From: Balneolaceae bacterium
Lineage (GTDB): Bacteria; Bacteroidota; Rhodothermia; Balneolales; Balneolaceae
Direction: 5' to 3'
DNA: 64,000 nt
Assembly (NCBI GenBank): GCA_034521495.1
Contig: JAXHMK010000004.1
Coordinates: 186,001-250,000 of the forward strand
Both the position numbers and the translations under genes were made by a program. Under the pieces are notes generated by a model. That model worked only from the letters and a program-made list of their open reading frames with translations, made no database searches and was not told the DNA's origin. Below are positions 1-8,274 of this stretch, piece after piece; position 1 is the first letter of the stretch; the number at the start of each line of letters is the position of its first letter.

Positions 1-130
1 AATAACTCATATTTCCTACAACGAAAAATATTGTCTCGCCAAAGTGATGGTGAAATGATGCTTCCCAACTGTACAAAAAGTAAGAAGCAGTAAATGCACA
101 TTGAAAAGAGAATAAAAGTGCGGTTTATTA

Positions 131-148
131 AATCGTAAAATTACGATT
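131..148. promoter_or_regulatory. ArsR-type operator upstream of the first arsR
   Basis: An imperfect palindrome, AATCGTA-N4-TACGATT, ends 12 bases before the ATG at 161. The same 7+4+7 arrangement occurs at 2617-2634 before the second arsR, with six or seven of seven bases kept in each half-site. ArsR repressors bind such dyads overlapping their own promoters, so autorepression is inferred. A TTGAAA hexamer at 101-106 could be the -35 element. Confidence 0.6.
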
Positions 149-160
149 AATGTGACACTT

Positions 161-496
161 ATGGGCATTACTAAAGCAAAATTATTTAAATCCTCGCAAA
201 AGCGATCCGCTGAGTTGATGAAAGCTCTCGGACATCCAGCGCGTGTTGCCATTATAGAACTGCTCGCAGATCGGGAAACTTGTATTTGTGGAGATATAGC
301 AGAAGAGCTGCCGCTGGCCCAGTCAACCGTTTCGCAACATCTAAAAGCACTAAAAAAAGTTGGTATTATTACCGTTGAAATGGATGGTGTGCGAACTTGT
401 TATTGTTTGAGTGAAAAGGGAATTCAGGAACTAAACGATCTATTGATTCCATTAATTAACGATGTAACAACCAAAAATAAGGAGAACTGCTGCTGA
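161..496 (+). CDS. arsR: ArsR-family metalloregulatory repressor (first copy)
   Basis: A 111-residue winged-helix repressor of the ArsR/SmtB family. The helix-turn-helix lies around residues 44-66 ([10 protein letters not shown]). Three cysteine pairs are visible: C41-x-C43 at the start of the recognition region, C80-x-C82 in the wing, and C110-C111 at the C-terminus. The C-x-C near residue 41 matches the classical As(III)/Sb(III) site. A GTG at 152 is also open, but the ATG at 161 is preferred because the paralogue at 2642 begins at the homologous residue (M-x-x-T-K-A). No arsenic gene follows directly; the next clear gene is the fatty-acid synthase at 841. The target is probably its own operator, and possibly cfa or the ars operon in trans. 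Confidence 0.88.
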   Translation: MGITKAKLFKSSQKRSAELMKALGHPARVAIIELLADRETCICGDIAEELPLAQSTVSQHLKALKKVGIITVEMDGVRTCYCLSEKGIQELNDLLIPLINDVTTKNKENCC

Positions 497-840
497 TATG
501 AGTACCAATAAATAAAGACAACTATCCCTGATCTGTAATGGGACATCCCATAGAAGACATTGAAACTACATCCAGCTAGTTTCCCTGCTGGCGTAAGCCT
601 GGCGCTGATTATACCTGCAATGTCTTCTCTGACCAGTTTAATGTTGGAGAAAGGATAGGACTGGTGGCAGGCGGTTCCTTTTTGAGAGCAGTCCTGTATG
701 CTGTGGATATACATCTGCCCTATTTTCCATTTATCATCGCCGTGTTAACGGTTTCGGTAGCTAAGGTCGCAAGGGTTATCAGGTGCAAACGCAACTTTAG
801 ATAGACATCTATTATAATATAAATCCAAGTAGGTCTCATC
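497..840. other. Gap between arsR and cfa with a possible decayed membrane ORF
   Basis: No convincing gene is present. On the plus strand one frame is open from after a stop near 579 to a TAG at about 808. Its last ~45 codons encode a hydrophobic stretch that could span the membrane, followed by a basic tail (R-V-I-R-C-K-R). There is no ATG in that frame, only GTG or TTG candidates. It could be the remnant of a small inner-membrane protein once controlled by the upstream ArsR; I cannot name a family. Confidence 0.25.
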
Positions 841-1971
841 ATGAAAAACGTAATTAAGACTATTCAACCGCTGTTGGAGTCGGCGGATATCCGGATTAAC
901 GGCTCCCGTCCGTGGGATATTCAAGTGTATGACGACCGGTTGTTTGAACGGGTTATTCGCAAGAGTTCCCTGGGATTGGGAGAAGCATACATGGACAAAT
1001 GGTGGAATGCCGAAGCCCTCGACCGGTTTTTTTATAAAGTCTTGCAAGCGGGACTGGAGGAAAAAGTAATGTATAAACCGGTGGTCATCCTTGAATATTT
1101 AAAATCCCTGTTGACCAATCGTCAAAGTAAAAGAAAAGCGTTTGAAATCGGCGACTACCATTACAATATAGGGAATAGCCTGTACCGGACTATGCTCGAC
1201 AAGCGCATGGTTTACACCTGCGGGTACTGGCAGGAAGCCGATACGCTGGATGAAGCCCAGGAAGACAAGCTGGAGCTGGTATGCCGAAAAATAGGCCTGC
1301 AGGAAGGCCAGCGCGTGCTTGATATCGGCTGCGGCTGGGGCAGTTTTGCCAAATATGCCGCTGAAAATTATGGGGCCGAGGTGGTGGGCATCACGGTATC
1401 CGATGAGCAGGTGCAACTGGGCCGGGAACAATGCAAGGGCCTGCCGGTGGAGATCCGGCTGCAGGATTACCGCGAAATTAATGAGCCGTTTGATCATATT
1501 GTCTCGTTGGGCATGATCGAGCATGTGGGGAGTAAAAATTATCGGACCTTAATGCAGGTGGTACACCGATGTTTAAAAGACGAAGGCGTCTTCCTGCTGC
1601 ATACCATCGGCAGCAACAGGTCGGTACACACCACTGACCCGTGGATCGAAAAATACATCTTTCCAAATTCCCACCTGCCTTCCATCCGGCAACTGGCCCT
1701 GGCTTCCGAGGGACTGTTCGTGATGGAAGACTGGCAGAACTTCGGGCCCTATTATGACAAAACCCTGATGGCCTGGCATCAAAATTTTGAAGACCATTGG
1801 GATGAATTGAAATCGAACTATTCCGAGCGGTTCTACCGCATGTGGAAGTATTACCTGCTCAGTTGCGCAGGCAGTTTCCGGGCGCGGAAGAACCAGCTCT
1901 GGCAGATTGTTTTTTCGAAGCAGGGTATACCCGGTGGTTTTATTCCACCCCGCTATCGCAGGGAAGAGTAA
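841..1971 (+). CDS. cfa: Cyclopropane-fatty-acyl-phospholipid synthase
   Basis: A 376-residue protein close to the usual length of Cfa (about 380). It transfers a methylene group from S-adenosylmethionine to cis double bonds of membrane phospholipid acyl chains, acting as a cytosolic enzyme at the inner leaflet. Recognisable signatures are H-Y-N-I-G-N at 107-112, Y-T-C-G-Y-W at 125-130, the SAM-binding V-L-D-I-G-C-G-W-G at 159-167, and the late G-G-F-I-P-P. The start at 841 follows a weak purine-poor leader, as is common in this phylum. Cyclopropanation is a stress response to acid and toxic agents, which fits a position beside arsenic genes, but co-regulation by the upstream ArsR is only inferred. 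Confidence 0.95.
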   Translation: MKNVIKTIQPLLESADIRINGSRPWDIQVYDDRLFERVIRKSSLGLGEAYMDKWWNAEALDRFFYKVLQAGLEEKVMYKPVVILEYLKSLLTNRQSKRKAFEIGDYHYNIGNSLYRTMLDKRMVYTCGYWQEADTLDEAQEDKLELVCRKIGLQEGQRVLDIGCGWGSFAKYAAENYGAEVVGITVSDEQVQLGREQCKGLPVEIRLQDYREINEPFDHIVSLGMIEHVGSKNYRTLMQVVHRCLKDEGVFLLHTIGSNRSVHTTDPWIEKYIFPNSHLPSIRQLALASEGLFVMEDWQNFGPYYDKTLMAWHQNFEDHWDELKSNYSERFYRMWKYYLLSCAGSFRARKNQLWQIVFSKQGIPGGFIPPRYRREE

Positions 1972-1974
1972 TAG

Positions 1975-2400
1975 CCGGGCACTACAGCCATACCGGTCAA
2001 CCCGCCATGCCGATTCTTTTTATATTTGGGTGTCTGCTGCTTAAACGCATTTACAACTACCGAGATGAGACCCTGGCCAAAGCCCGGGTAATGAATCGCT
2101 ATATACGGCAAAGCCATCCCTGCAGTGCAGTACTTTTGCGGGGAGGCCTATTTCCAGCATACGGTTTCGGCGAAGGGCAGGCACCGAGCCCATTATTGGA
2201 CACCTGAAAACCGACCGCCGCATGAGACAGAACTACCTGCACGGGGAGGAATCGTCCCAAATCAACGCCTATTTGGCTGCAGCCGGATGGAATTTAAAGA
2301 AATGGATGGAACAGTGGATCAGAGATGGAAAAAAATTACTGTGTTTTATGTGGTTGTATCTTGTTGGTAAATCTTACCACAACCCAATTTTTAGTTCTTT
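1975..2400 (+). pseudogene. Remnant of an IS5-family-like transposase
   Basis: Pieces of one transposase appear in three frames in the right order. The first is an early segment (about 2006-2090) with P-I-L-F-I-F-G-C-L-L-L-K and Y-N-Y-R-D-E. The second is Q-Y-F-C-G-E-A-Y-F-Q-H at about 2126-2160. The third is the C-terminal E-P-I-I-G-H-L-K-T-D-R-R-M (about 2189-2225), running on through L-A-A-A-G-W-N-L-K-K-W-M to about 2310. The last motif is the conserved E-P-x-I-G-H-x-K-x-D-x-R-M of IS5-type DDE transposases around the catalytic Glu. Much of the middle is missing and frames change at least twice, so it cannot be active. It starts immediately after cfa. Confidence 0.75.
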
Positions 2401-2439
2401 AGGATCGACTATATATTGGAGTGATTCATTTTAATTTTC

Positions 2440-2478
2440 AACTGCATAACCCGACGAAATTCATCTGGTTATGCAGTT
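2440..2478 (+). terminator. Hairpin with T-rich tail after the transposase remnant
   Basis: A perfect 12-base inverted repeat, AACTGCATAACC at 2440-2451 and its complement at 2467-2478, encloses a 15-base loop. A T-run follows at about 2485-2493. It could terminate cfa-side transcription before the ars promoter, or be a terminal repeat of the decayed insertion sequence. Confidence 0.5.
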
Positions 2479-2587
2479 AATAACTTTTTTTTCTTAGAAA
2501 CAAGTTTAGCCTGCCTGCATTACGAAGATGGACCTTCGGAACGAGCAGATCATCACAAGACATTTGGCGGCAACTCGAAAATAATGA

Positions 2588-2634
2588 TTGACAAAGGGAA
2601 TAAGACCCTGTACTTTAATCGTATAATTACGATA
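2588..2634 (+). promoter_or_regulatory. ars operon promoter with overlapping ArsR operator
   Basis: TTGACA at 2588-2593 is followed after 17 bases by TACTTT at 2611-2616, a good promoter fit for both the sigma-70 and the Bacteroidota-type TTG/TAnnTTT consensus. The dyad AATCGTA-N4-TACGATA at 2617-2634 begins right after the -10 box, so a bound ArsR would block transcription. A further half-site TACGATT abuts it at 2635-2641, just before the arsR start codon. Confidence 0.65.
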
Positions 2635-2641
2635 TACGATT

Positions 2642-2974
2642 ATGGCACTTACGAAAGCATCTTTATTCAAAGAAAATCACATTCAAACGGCGGAACTTGC
2701 AAAGGCTTTATCACACCCGGCAAGATTAGCTATTTTGGAAATTTTGAGCCGGCAAGAGAGCTGTATTTGCGGGGATATAACCAGCGAATTGCCGCTGGCT
2801 CAATCTACCGTCTCACAGCACCTGAAAGTGTTGAAGTCGGCCGGGCTCATAAAAGGGGATGTGGAAGGAACAAGTACCTGCTATTGTATCAACCCAACTA
2901 CATTGAATGAACTGAAGGAGCTAATGGATGATTGGTTTGAAGCATTTACTCCTGATCATTTATACTGTTGTTAA
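2642..2974 (+). CDS. arsR: ArsR-family arsenic-responsive repressor (second copy, ars operon)
   Basis: A 110-residue ArsR/SmtB-family winged-helix repressor, clearly paralogous to the copy at 161. It has the same cysteine positions (C41-x-C43, C80-x-C82, and a C-terminal C109-C110) and a nearly identical recognition helix, [12 protein letters not shown]. Arsenite binding to the thiols is expected to release the repressor from DNA. It is the first gene of a co-directional run ending in the efflux pump acr3 at 7123-8163, and it carries its own overlapping operator. The C-terminal Cys pair resembles that of the ArsD-type protein in the same operon and may give an additional metalloid site. Confidence 0.92.
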   Translation: MALTKASLFKENHIQTAELAKALSHPARLAILEILSRQESCICGDITSELPLAQSTVSQHLKVLKSAGLIKGDVEGTSTCYCINPTTLNELKELMDDWFEAFTPDHLYCC

Positions 2975-3001
2975 AACCCAATACGAACCATGGAGAGAAC
3001 T

Positions 3002-3880
3002 ATGAAAAAGAAAGCCATTTTAGCCACCGATCTTTCCGAAACCGCAGATCTGCTGCTCGACTGCACCGATCAGTATAAGGCGCTGGGAATCGAATCCATA
3101 ACGCTGTTTCACGCACTTGGAATCAGCTATACGAATTTTGCCGGTTATACCTTTATGGATAACACGAAGAAGAAGCTGAACGAGCTTAAAGAGCAGTTCG
3201 AGGAGAAAGGCTTCAAAACGGAGATTGTTCTAAAAGAAGGACAACCCGCCCGGGAGCTGGTTCAGTTTGCCAAAAAAGATCCGGAAACGCTGATCATTAT
3301 TGGAACCAAAGGCATGGGATTTGCCAAAGGAGTTCTGATCGGCAGTACGGCCGACCAGGTGTTGCGATTTGGGGAAAATCCCCTTCTGCTCATTCAACTT
3401 CTCGATAAACTTGAAGAAAACAACGATCCGGCAAAATGTGAATTTTACTGCCATGATATAAATCGAAACGTATTGTTTGCAACCGATTTTTCGGAGCCGT
3501 CTGAACAAGCCTTTTATCATTTCAAAAAGCAGGTAGCTCCACAGGCCGAACACATTTTGTTGATGCATGTGCAAAACTGGGAAGCGATGAAGCATCGTGA
3601 TGAAAAAGAGATTCAAAAATTCAATGACATTGACCAATCCAGGCTCGAACGCCTGAAAGAAGACCTGCAAAAAGTTACAGAAGCTGCCATTGATATAAAC
3701 ATCACCACCGGAGTCCCCTCCCAGGAGATCATCAAAACCATGAAGGAGCATTCTGTATCGCTGGTGGTGATGGGGGCCCAGGGACGAAATTTTATATCCG
3801 ACCATATTTTAGGAAGCACTGTCCGACGAGTCATCGAAGGCGGAAAAATCAACACATTGGTAATCCCTTCAACCAAATAG
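3002..3880 (+). CDS. Tandem-domain universal stress protein (UspA family)
   Basis: About 292 residues with two Usp domains. Each carries the ATP-binding signature G-x2-G-x9-G-S-T: first G-T-K-G with G-S-T-A-D, second G-A-Q-G with G-S-T-V-R-R near the C-terminus. An ATG at 2990 is also in frame, but GGAGAG at 2993-2998 lies at the right distance before the ATG at 3002, which I prefer. Tandem Usp proteins are cytosolic ATP-binding stress proteins. This one sits 27 bases after arsR and 6 bases before the next gene, so it should be induced by arsenite. That placement is unusual but not unknown in this phylum. Its exact role in resistance cannot be read from sequence. Confidence 0.88.
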   Translation: MKKKAILATDLSETADLLLDCTDQYKALGIESITLFHALGISYTNFAGYTFMDNTKKKLNELKEQFEEKGFKTEIVLKEGQPARELVQFAKKDPETLIIIGTKGMGFAKGVLIGSTADQVLRFGENPLLLIQLLDKLEENNDPAKCEFYCHDINRNVLFATDFSEPSEQAFYHFKKQVAPQAEHILLMHVQNWEAMKHRDEKEIQKFNDIDQSRLERLKEDLQKVTEAAIDINITTGVPSQEIIKTMKEHSVSLVVMGAQGRNFISDHILGSTVRRVIEGGKINTLVIPSTK

Positions 3881-3886
3881 ATAATT

Positions 3887-4318
3887 ATGTACAATAAACT
3901 CTGGAAGATGGGGCGAACCCGCCTGACCAATCAGCTTGATTCCATTGAAGAATCAGACCTTACCAAAAGGCTGCACCCTGATGCGGCATCAATCGGATGG
4001 CTCCTGCGTCACATCGCGGAAGTGGAGCTGTTGTTTGCCAAGAACGTTTTTGAAAGAGAACTGAATGTAAAAGCACAAACGATTGGCTCTATCGCGAAAG
4101 ACCGGGGACAGTTTAACGAACTCAAACCTCTGCTCGACCTGATTGAAAAAGCCGGAGAGGAACTGGGGCTGGCGATCAGTGATATTGACGATTGGGAAGA
4201 AAAGGTATCCACCGCAGAGTTTGGTACTGTTACAAAAGCGGAGGCCCTTGGCCGCATTACAACTCATACCGCATACCATGCCGGCCAGATTGGCCTCGCT
4301 CTGAAATACGGTGAATAA
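3887..4318 (+). CDS. DinB-like four-helix protein
   Basis: A 143-residue protein of the DinB/YfiT-like superfamily, which folds as a metal-binding four-helix bundle. The expected three-histidine pattern is visible: an early H-I-A-E (about residue 42) and a late H-T-A-Y-H-A-G-Q (residues 126-133). Some members are thiol (bacillithiol or mycothiol) S-transferases; many are uncharacterised. It follows the Usp gene by 6 bases and is co-directional with the ars genes, so co-expression under ArsR is likely. A thiol-linked role in arsenite handling would make sense but is inference only. Confidence 0.75.
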   Translation: MYNKLWKMGRTRLTNQLDSIEESDLTKRLHPDAASIGWLLRHIAEVELLFAKNVFERELNVKAQTIGSIAKDRGQFNELKPLLDLIEKAGEELGLAISDIDDWEEKVSTAEFGTVTKAEALGRITTHTAYHAGQIGLALKYGE

Positions 4319-4433
4319 ATAGTATCTCTATGAATTTTCTTACAAACAATGAACTACCTCGGGGCAGAACCCGGGAGGTATCCACTTGAAACCTATAATT
4401 TATTCGATAAAGTATGCGGATATTGGTGAGTGT

Positions 4434-4512
4434 CCCCCTTCGAAGGGGGCAATGGGGGATGATCAATCTCCCCTCGAGGGGAGTACGGCTTTAGCCGGGA
4501 GGGGTGTAATGC
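4434..4512. repeat. Intergenic palindromic repeat within the ars operon
   Basis: The 315-base gap between the DinB-like gene and arsD holds two short perfect palindromes, CCCCCTTCGAAGGGGG at 4434-4449 and CTCCCCTCGAGGGGAG at 4468-4483, followed by a related GGGAGGGG tail. Such units are dispersed repeats in Bacteroidota genomes. The hairpins could reduce read-through into arsD-arsA-acr3. Nothing else is visible in the gap. Confidence 0.6.
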
Positions 4513-4633
4513 TTCAGAACCAAGATATGGTCAATTCAGAACTTCAAAAGTCATCCCCCGGCTCAATTTAGATTAAATAATTGTTCTACTGCCAAAAAAA
4601 TTTAAGTGAAATCAAAAAAACAAGTCAGAAAAG

Positions 4634-5257
4634 ATGAATACACAAACGGATATACAAACAAAAATTGAAGTGTACGATCCCCCAATGTGTTGCAGCACCG
4701 GCGTGTGCGGACCAGAAGTGGATCAAAAACTGGTGGATTTTAATAACGACCTGAAATGGCTGAAAAGTCAGGGTGTGGACGTACAGCGCTACAACCTGGG
4801 CCAGGAACCCGAAGCGTTTAAAAGCAACCCGGAAGTTATTACGCGCATTCAAAACACGGGAACTGAGATTCTGCCGATTATAGTTGTAAATGGAAAGCTG
4901 AAAATGGAAGGAGATTATCCTGCCCGTACGATGCTGAAAGAGATGTGTGAACTGGATGAAAAATCGGCAAATAAAGAAGTGGCAGATGAAACACCGGAAT
5001 CCATCTATAATGCACAAATTAATGAACTGGTAGCGATAGCGGCTTCGCTGGCATCGAATTGCGAATCGTGCCTGAAATATCACTACAAAGAGGCCGAAAA
5101 ACTGGGTATTGCCAAAGAAGACATTGCCCGAACCTTGCAGATGGCACAGCAGGTAAAAGAAAATCCAACTTCCAATATGGTACAACTGGCCAATAAATTG
5201 CTGGGCGTACAGCCTCAACCATCCAACGGCTGCGCTCCCGGAAGCGGATGCTGCTAA
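4634..5257 (+). CDS. arsD: ArsD metallochaperone fused to an AhpD-like (CMD) domain
   Basis: A 207-residue protein with two parts. Residues ~10-108 are an ArsD domain with the arsenite-binding C19-C20-x4-C25 (M-C-C-S-T-G-V-C-G), the trio that receives As(III) and passes it to ArsA in the canonical protein. Residues ~122-192 resemble a carboxymuconolactone decarboxylase/AhpD domain with the redox motif C143-E-S-C146-x3-H150. The tail ends with C200 and a terminal C206-C207. Typical ArsD is about 105-120 residues, so the second domain is an addition. The gene lies 57 bases before arsA. The AhpD thiols could keep the metalloid-binding cysteines reduced; that is inference. Confidence 0.85.
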   Translation: MNTQTDIQTKIEVYDPPMCCSTGVCGPEVDQKLVDFNNDLKWLKSQGVDVQRYNLGQEPEAFKSNPEVITRIQNTGTEILPIIVVNGKLKMEGDYPARTMLKEMCELDEKSANKEVADETPESIYNAQINELVAIAASLASNCESCLKYHYKEAEKLGIAKEDIARTLQMAQQVKENPTSNMVQLANKLLGVQPQPSNGCAPGSGCC

Positions 5258-5313
5258 ATTTATAGCTCACGAAATAAAAAACTTTTAAAAATCATCAAGA
5301 AGAATCATCTATT

Positions 5314-7087
5314 ATGTTATCTAAAATTACCCCATATATATTTTTTACCGGAAAAGGCGGCGTAGGTAAAACAACGCTTGCATGCGCCACAGCTGTTAAA
5401 CTTGCGGATGAAGGAAATCGCGTGCTGCTGATCAGTACCGATCCGGCTTCGAACCTGGGCGATGTGCTGCAAAGCGAAGTAAACGACAAGGTTCAGCCCG
5501 TTGAAGGAGTCAGCGGCCTCGAGGCGATCAATATTGACCCGGAGATTGCGGCCGAAGAGTATCGAAATCGCACACTGGAACCGCTTGAAGATATTCTCGG
5601 AGCCGATCAGCTCAAGAAAATACGCGAAGAACTTTCCGGGGCATGCACCACCGAGATCGCTGCCTTCGATGAATTTTCCCGGTTTGTAGCCGGCGAGCAT
5701 GAGGGCGAGGACTATGACATTGTGGTGTTTGATACCGCCCCCACAGGACACACGCTTCGTTTGCTGGAACTGCCGGCGGCGTGGAGCAGCTTTATCGACA
5801 AAAATCCGGATGGTGCATCTTGTCTCGGTCCGACCTCATCCGCTCAAAAGCAGCAAAGAGCTGTATGAAGAAGTGGTAAGCCGGCTTCGTGATGAGGATG
5901 CCACCACGGTTTACCTGGTAAGCCGTCCCGAATCTTCTGCTTTAAAAGAAGCCGCCAGATCGAGCCGGGAACTGGACGATCTTGGCCTTTCCAGTCAGTT
6001 GTTGTTGATCAACGGGTATTTTGAACCGCTGGATGCCGGTGATGATGTGGCTTTAGAAATGAAGAAAACCGCCGATCAGGCCATTGAACAGATGCCGGAG
6101 AGTATTCAACACCTGGACCGGGAGATTTTTCCGCTTCGTCCGTATAATATTCTCGGTATCGACAAACTTCGAAAGGTGTTTGAACCGCTGGAGAAAGAGG
6201 AGATCATGGCCAATCATACCGCTGACCTGGAGAAAGAACCGCTTGCTTCACTCCCCGACCTGGACAACCTGATTGGCGACCTCACCCGGCAAGATCACGG
6301 ATTGATTATGACGATGGGTAAAGGCGGGGTCGGAAAAACGAGTGTAGCTGTTGCCGTGGCCCTGAAACTGGCCGATAAGGGATATCCGGTTCATCTCACC
6401 ACTACCGATCCGGCTGCTCATCTCACCGATCAGTTGGGAGTAATGGACACCAATGATAATCTCACCGTAGATCGCATTGATCCCAAACAGGAGACACAAA
6501 ATTACATCGAAAAAGTGATGCGGCAGAAAGGCAAAAATATGGATGAAGAGGGACGCAAGCTGCTCCGGGAAGACCTGGAATCCCCCTGTACCGAAGAGGT
6601 CGCTGTTTTTCATGCATTCTCCAAGGCCATCCAAAAAGCGAAACGCCAGTTTGTGGTCGTTGATACGGCACCGACGGGGCATACGCTTCTTCTGCTTGAT
6701 ACGGCCGGCAGCTATCACCGGGAGATCCTGCGCAACACCAATATGGATAAAAGCAACTTAAAAACACCCTACATGTATCTGCAGGATCCCGAACACTCCC
6801 GTCTGCTGCTTGTAACGCTTCCAGAAACCACGCCGGTGAACGAAGCGGCACAGCTTCAGGAAGATTTACGCCGGGCTGATATTGAGCCGTATGGATGGAT
6901 CGTCAATCAAAGCCTTTCTGCAACGGAGGTAAGTGATCCCCTGCTGGTACAGCGGGCGAAAGAGGAATTGCCTATTTTGGAAACCATTCAAAATGAGAAG
7001 GCCAAGCGCCTCTACTCCATTCCCTGGATTCATGGTGAATCGGTAGCACATCGCATGGCCTTTACCAATAAAAAAGAGTTAGCTTAA
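5314..7087 (+). CDS. arsA: Arsenite-transporting ATPase ArsA (one frameshift)
   Basis: Two homologous halves each have a G-K-G-G-V-G-K-T P-loop (first at residues 13-20; second near 6315) and the D-T-A-P-T-G-H-T signature (near 5731 and 6661). The three cysteines that bind As(III)/Sb(III) in known ArsA are represented: G-A-C-T-T-E, G-A-S-C-L-G-P and S-P-C-T-E-E. The protein energises arsenite efflux and would dock on Acr3 at the inner membrane. The reading frame shifts once at about 5829-5845: the first frame stops at 5868, while homology continues in another frame from K-S-S-K-E-L-Y. Both halves are otherwise intact, so a one-base sequencing error is likelier than a dead gene. Confidence 0.9.
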
Positions 7088-7122
7088 ATCAGAATTTATA
7101 GTTCATAACAAAAAATAAAAAC

Positions 7123-8163
7123 ATGAGCAGTAACGAAAAGAAAATGGATTTTTTTGAGCGATACCTGACGGTGTGGGTATTGCTTTGTATCGCTATCGGG
7201 ATTGGAGTGGGCTACCTGTTTGGCGACAGCATTGAAGTGTTGAGTAAGTGGGAAATTTACCGGGTCAATATTCCGGTCGCTATTTTGATCTGGATGATGA
7301 TCTATCCCATGATGCTCCAGATCGATTTCGGATCCCTCAAAGAGATCGGTAAATCGCCCAAAGGCGTGGTTTGGACCGTGATTATTAACTGGGCCATTAA
7401 GCCCTTCACCATGGCCTTTTTTGCGTGGATCTTTTTCGACCAGTTGTATTCGGCATGGTTAAGCCCGGAACTGGCCGACCAATATATCGCCGGGGCTATT
7501 TTACTGGGAGCGGCACCCTGTACGGCGATGGTTTTTGTGTGGTCCTATTTATCGGATGGAGATCCCAATTATACGCTCGTGCAGGTTTCGGTGAACGACC
7601 TCCTGATATTAATTCTGTTCATCCCCATCGTAGGATTGTTGCTCGGTATTACCGATATCACCATTCCGTATGGCACGCTGGTCGCTTCCGTGCTGGTATT
7701 TGTGGTGGTTCCGCTGGTTGCCGGATATTTAACCCACAATATTCTCATCAACAAACGAGGAGAAGAGTGGTATCTCAACCGTTTTCTGCCCAAGTTTAAA
7801 CCGGTATCTGTTTCGGCTCTGCTGATTACCCTTATTCTGTTATTTGCCTACCAGGGAGATAAGATCATTGACCAACCTTCAGCTATCTTTTTCATCGCGA
7901 TTCCGCTTATCATTCAAACCTATTTTATCTTTGCGATAGCGTGGTATGGTGGCAAATGGTTATTAAAGCTACCGTATCAGGTATGCGCTCCCGGGGCAAT
8001 GATTGGTGCCAGTAACTTTTTTGAACTGGCCGTTGCTGTGGCCATTGCCCTTTTTGGACTGCAATCGGGAGCAGCGCTTGTAACCGTGGTTGGTGTGTTA
8101 ATTGAAGTACCGGTGATGCTTTCGTTGGTACGATTTGCGAATAAAAGCCGTGTAAATTATTAG
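7123..8163 (+). CDS. acr3: Arsenite efflux permease Acr3
   Basis: A 346-residue polytopic membrane protein of the ACR3 family, with about ten predicted hydrophobic segments. The conserved catalytic Cys sits in G-A-A-P-C-T-A-M-V-F (about residues 130-139). A second typical feature is the late P-G-A-M-I-G-A-S-N-F-F-E-L motif. It exports arsenite (and possibly antimonite) across the inner membrane, alone or driven by ArsA. It is the last gene of the ars run, 35 bases after arsA. No arsenate reductase (arsC) is present in the window, so arsenate resistance would need one elsewhere. Confidence 0.95.
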   Translation: MSSNEKKMDFFERYLTVWVLLCIAIGIGVGYLFGDSIEVLSKWEIYRVNIPVAILIWMMIYPMMLQIDFGSLKEIGKSPKGVVWTVIINWAIKPFTMAFFAWIFFDQLYSAWLSPELADQYIAGAILLGAAPCTAMVFVWSYLSDGDPNYTLVQVSVNDLLILILFIPIVGLLLGITDITIPYGTLVASVLVFVVVPLVAGYLTHNILINKRGEEWYLNRFLPKFKPVSVSALLITLILLFAYQGDKIIDQPSAIFFIAIPLIIQTYFIFAIAWYGGKWLLKLPYQVCAPGAMIGASNFFELAVAVAIALFGLQSGAALVTVVGVLIEVPVMLSLVRFANKSRVNY

Positions 8164-8274
8164 ATAGCTTTTCAGAACCAGCCGATTGTTTTTTTCAAGA
8201 TCTTTAAATGAAACCTGCTAACTGACTGAAAAATAGATGCATTTGTTGTGCTTAAATAGAGAATGAGAACGAAG

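Noticed and set aside
1-130. Minus-strand frame at 16-252
   Set aside because: It runs antisense through the arsR promoter, operator and N-terminus, and has no recognisable domain.
1842-2207. 121-codon plus-strand frame overlapping the end of cfa
   Set aside because: Its first half is cfa read out of frame; only the part after ~2006 is meaningful and belongs to the transposase remnant.
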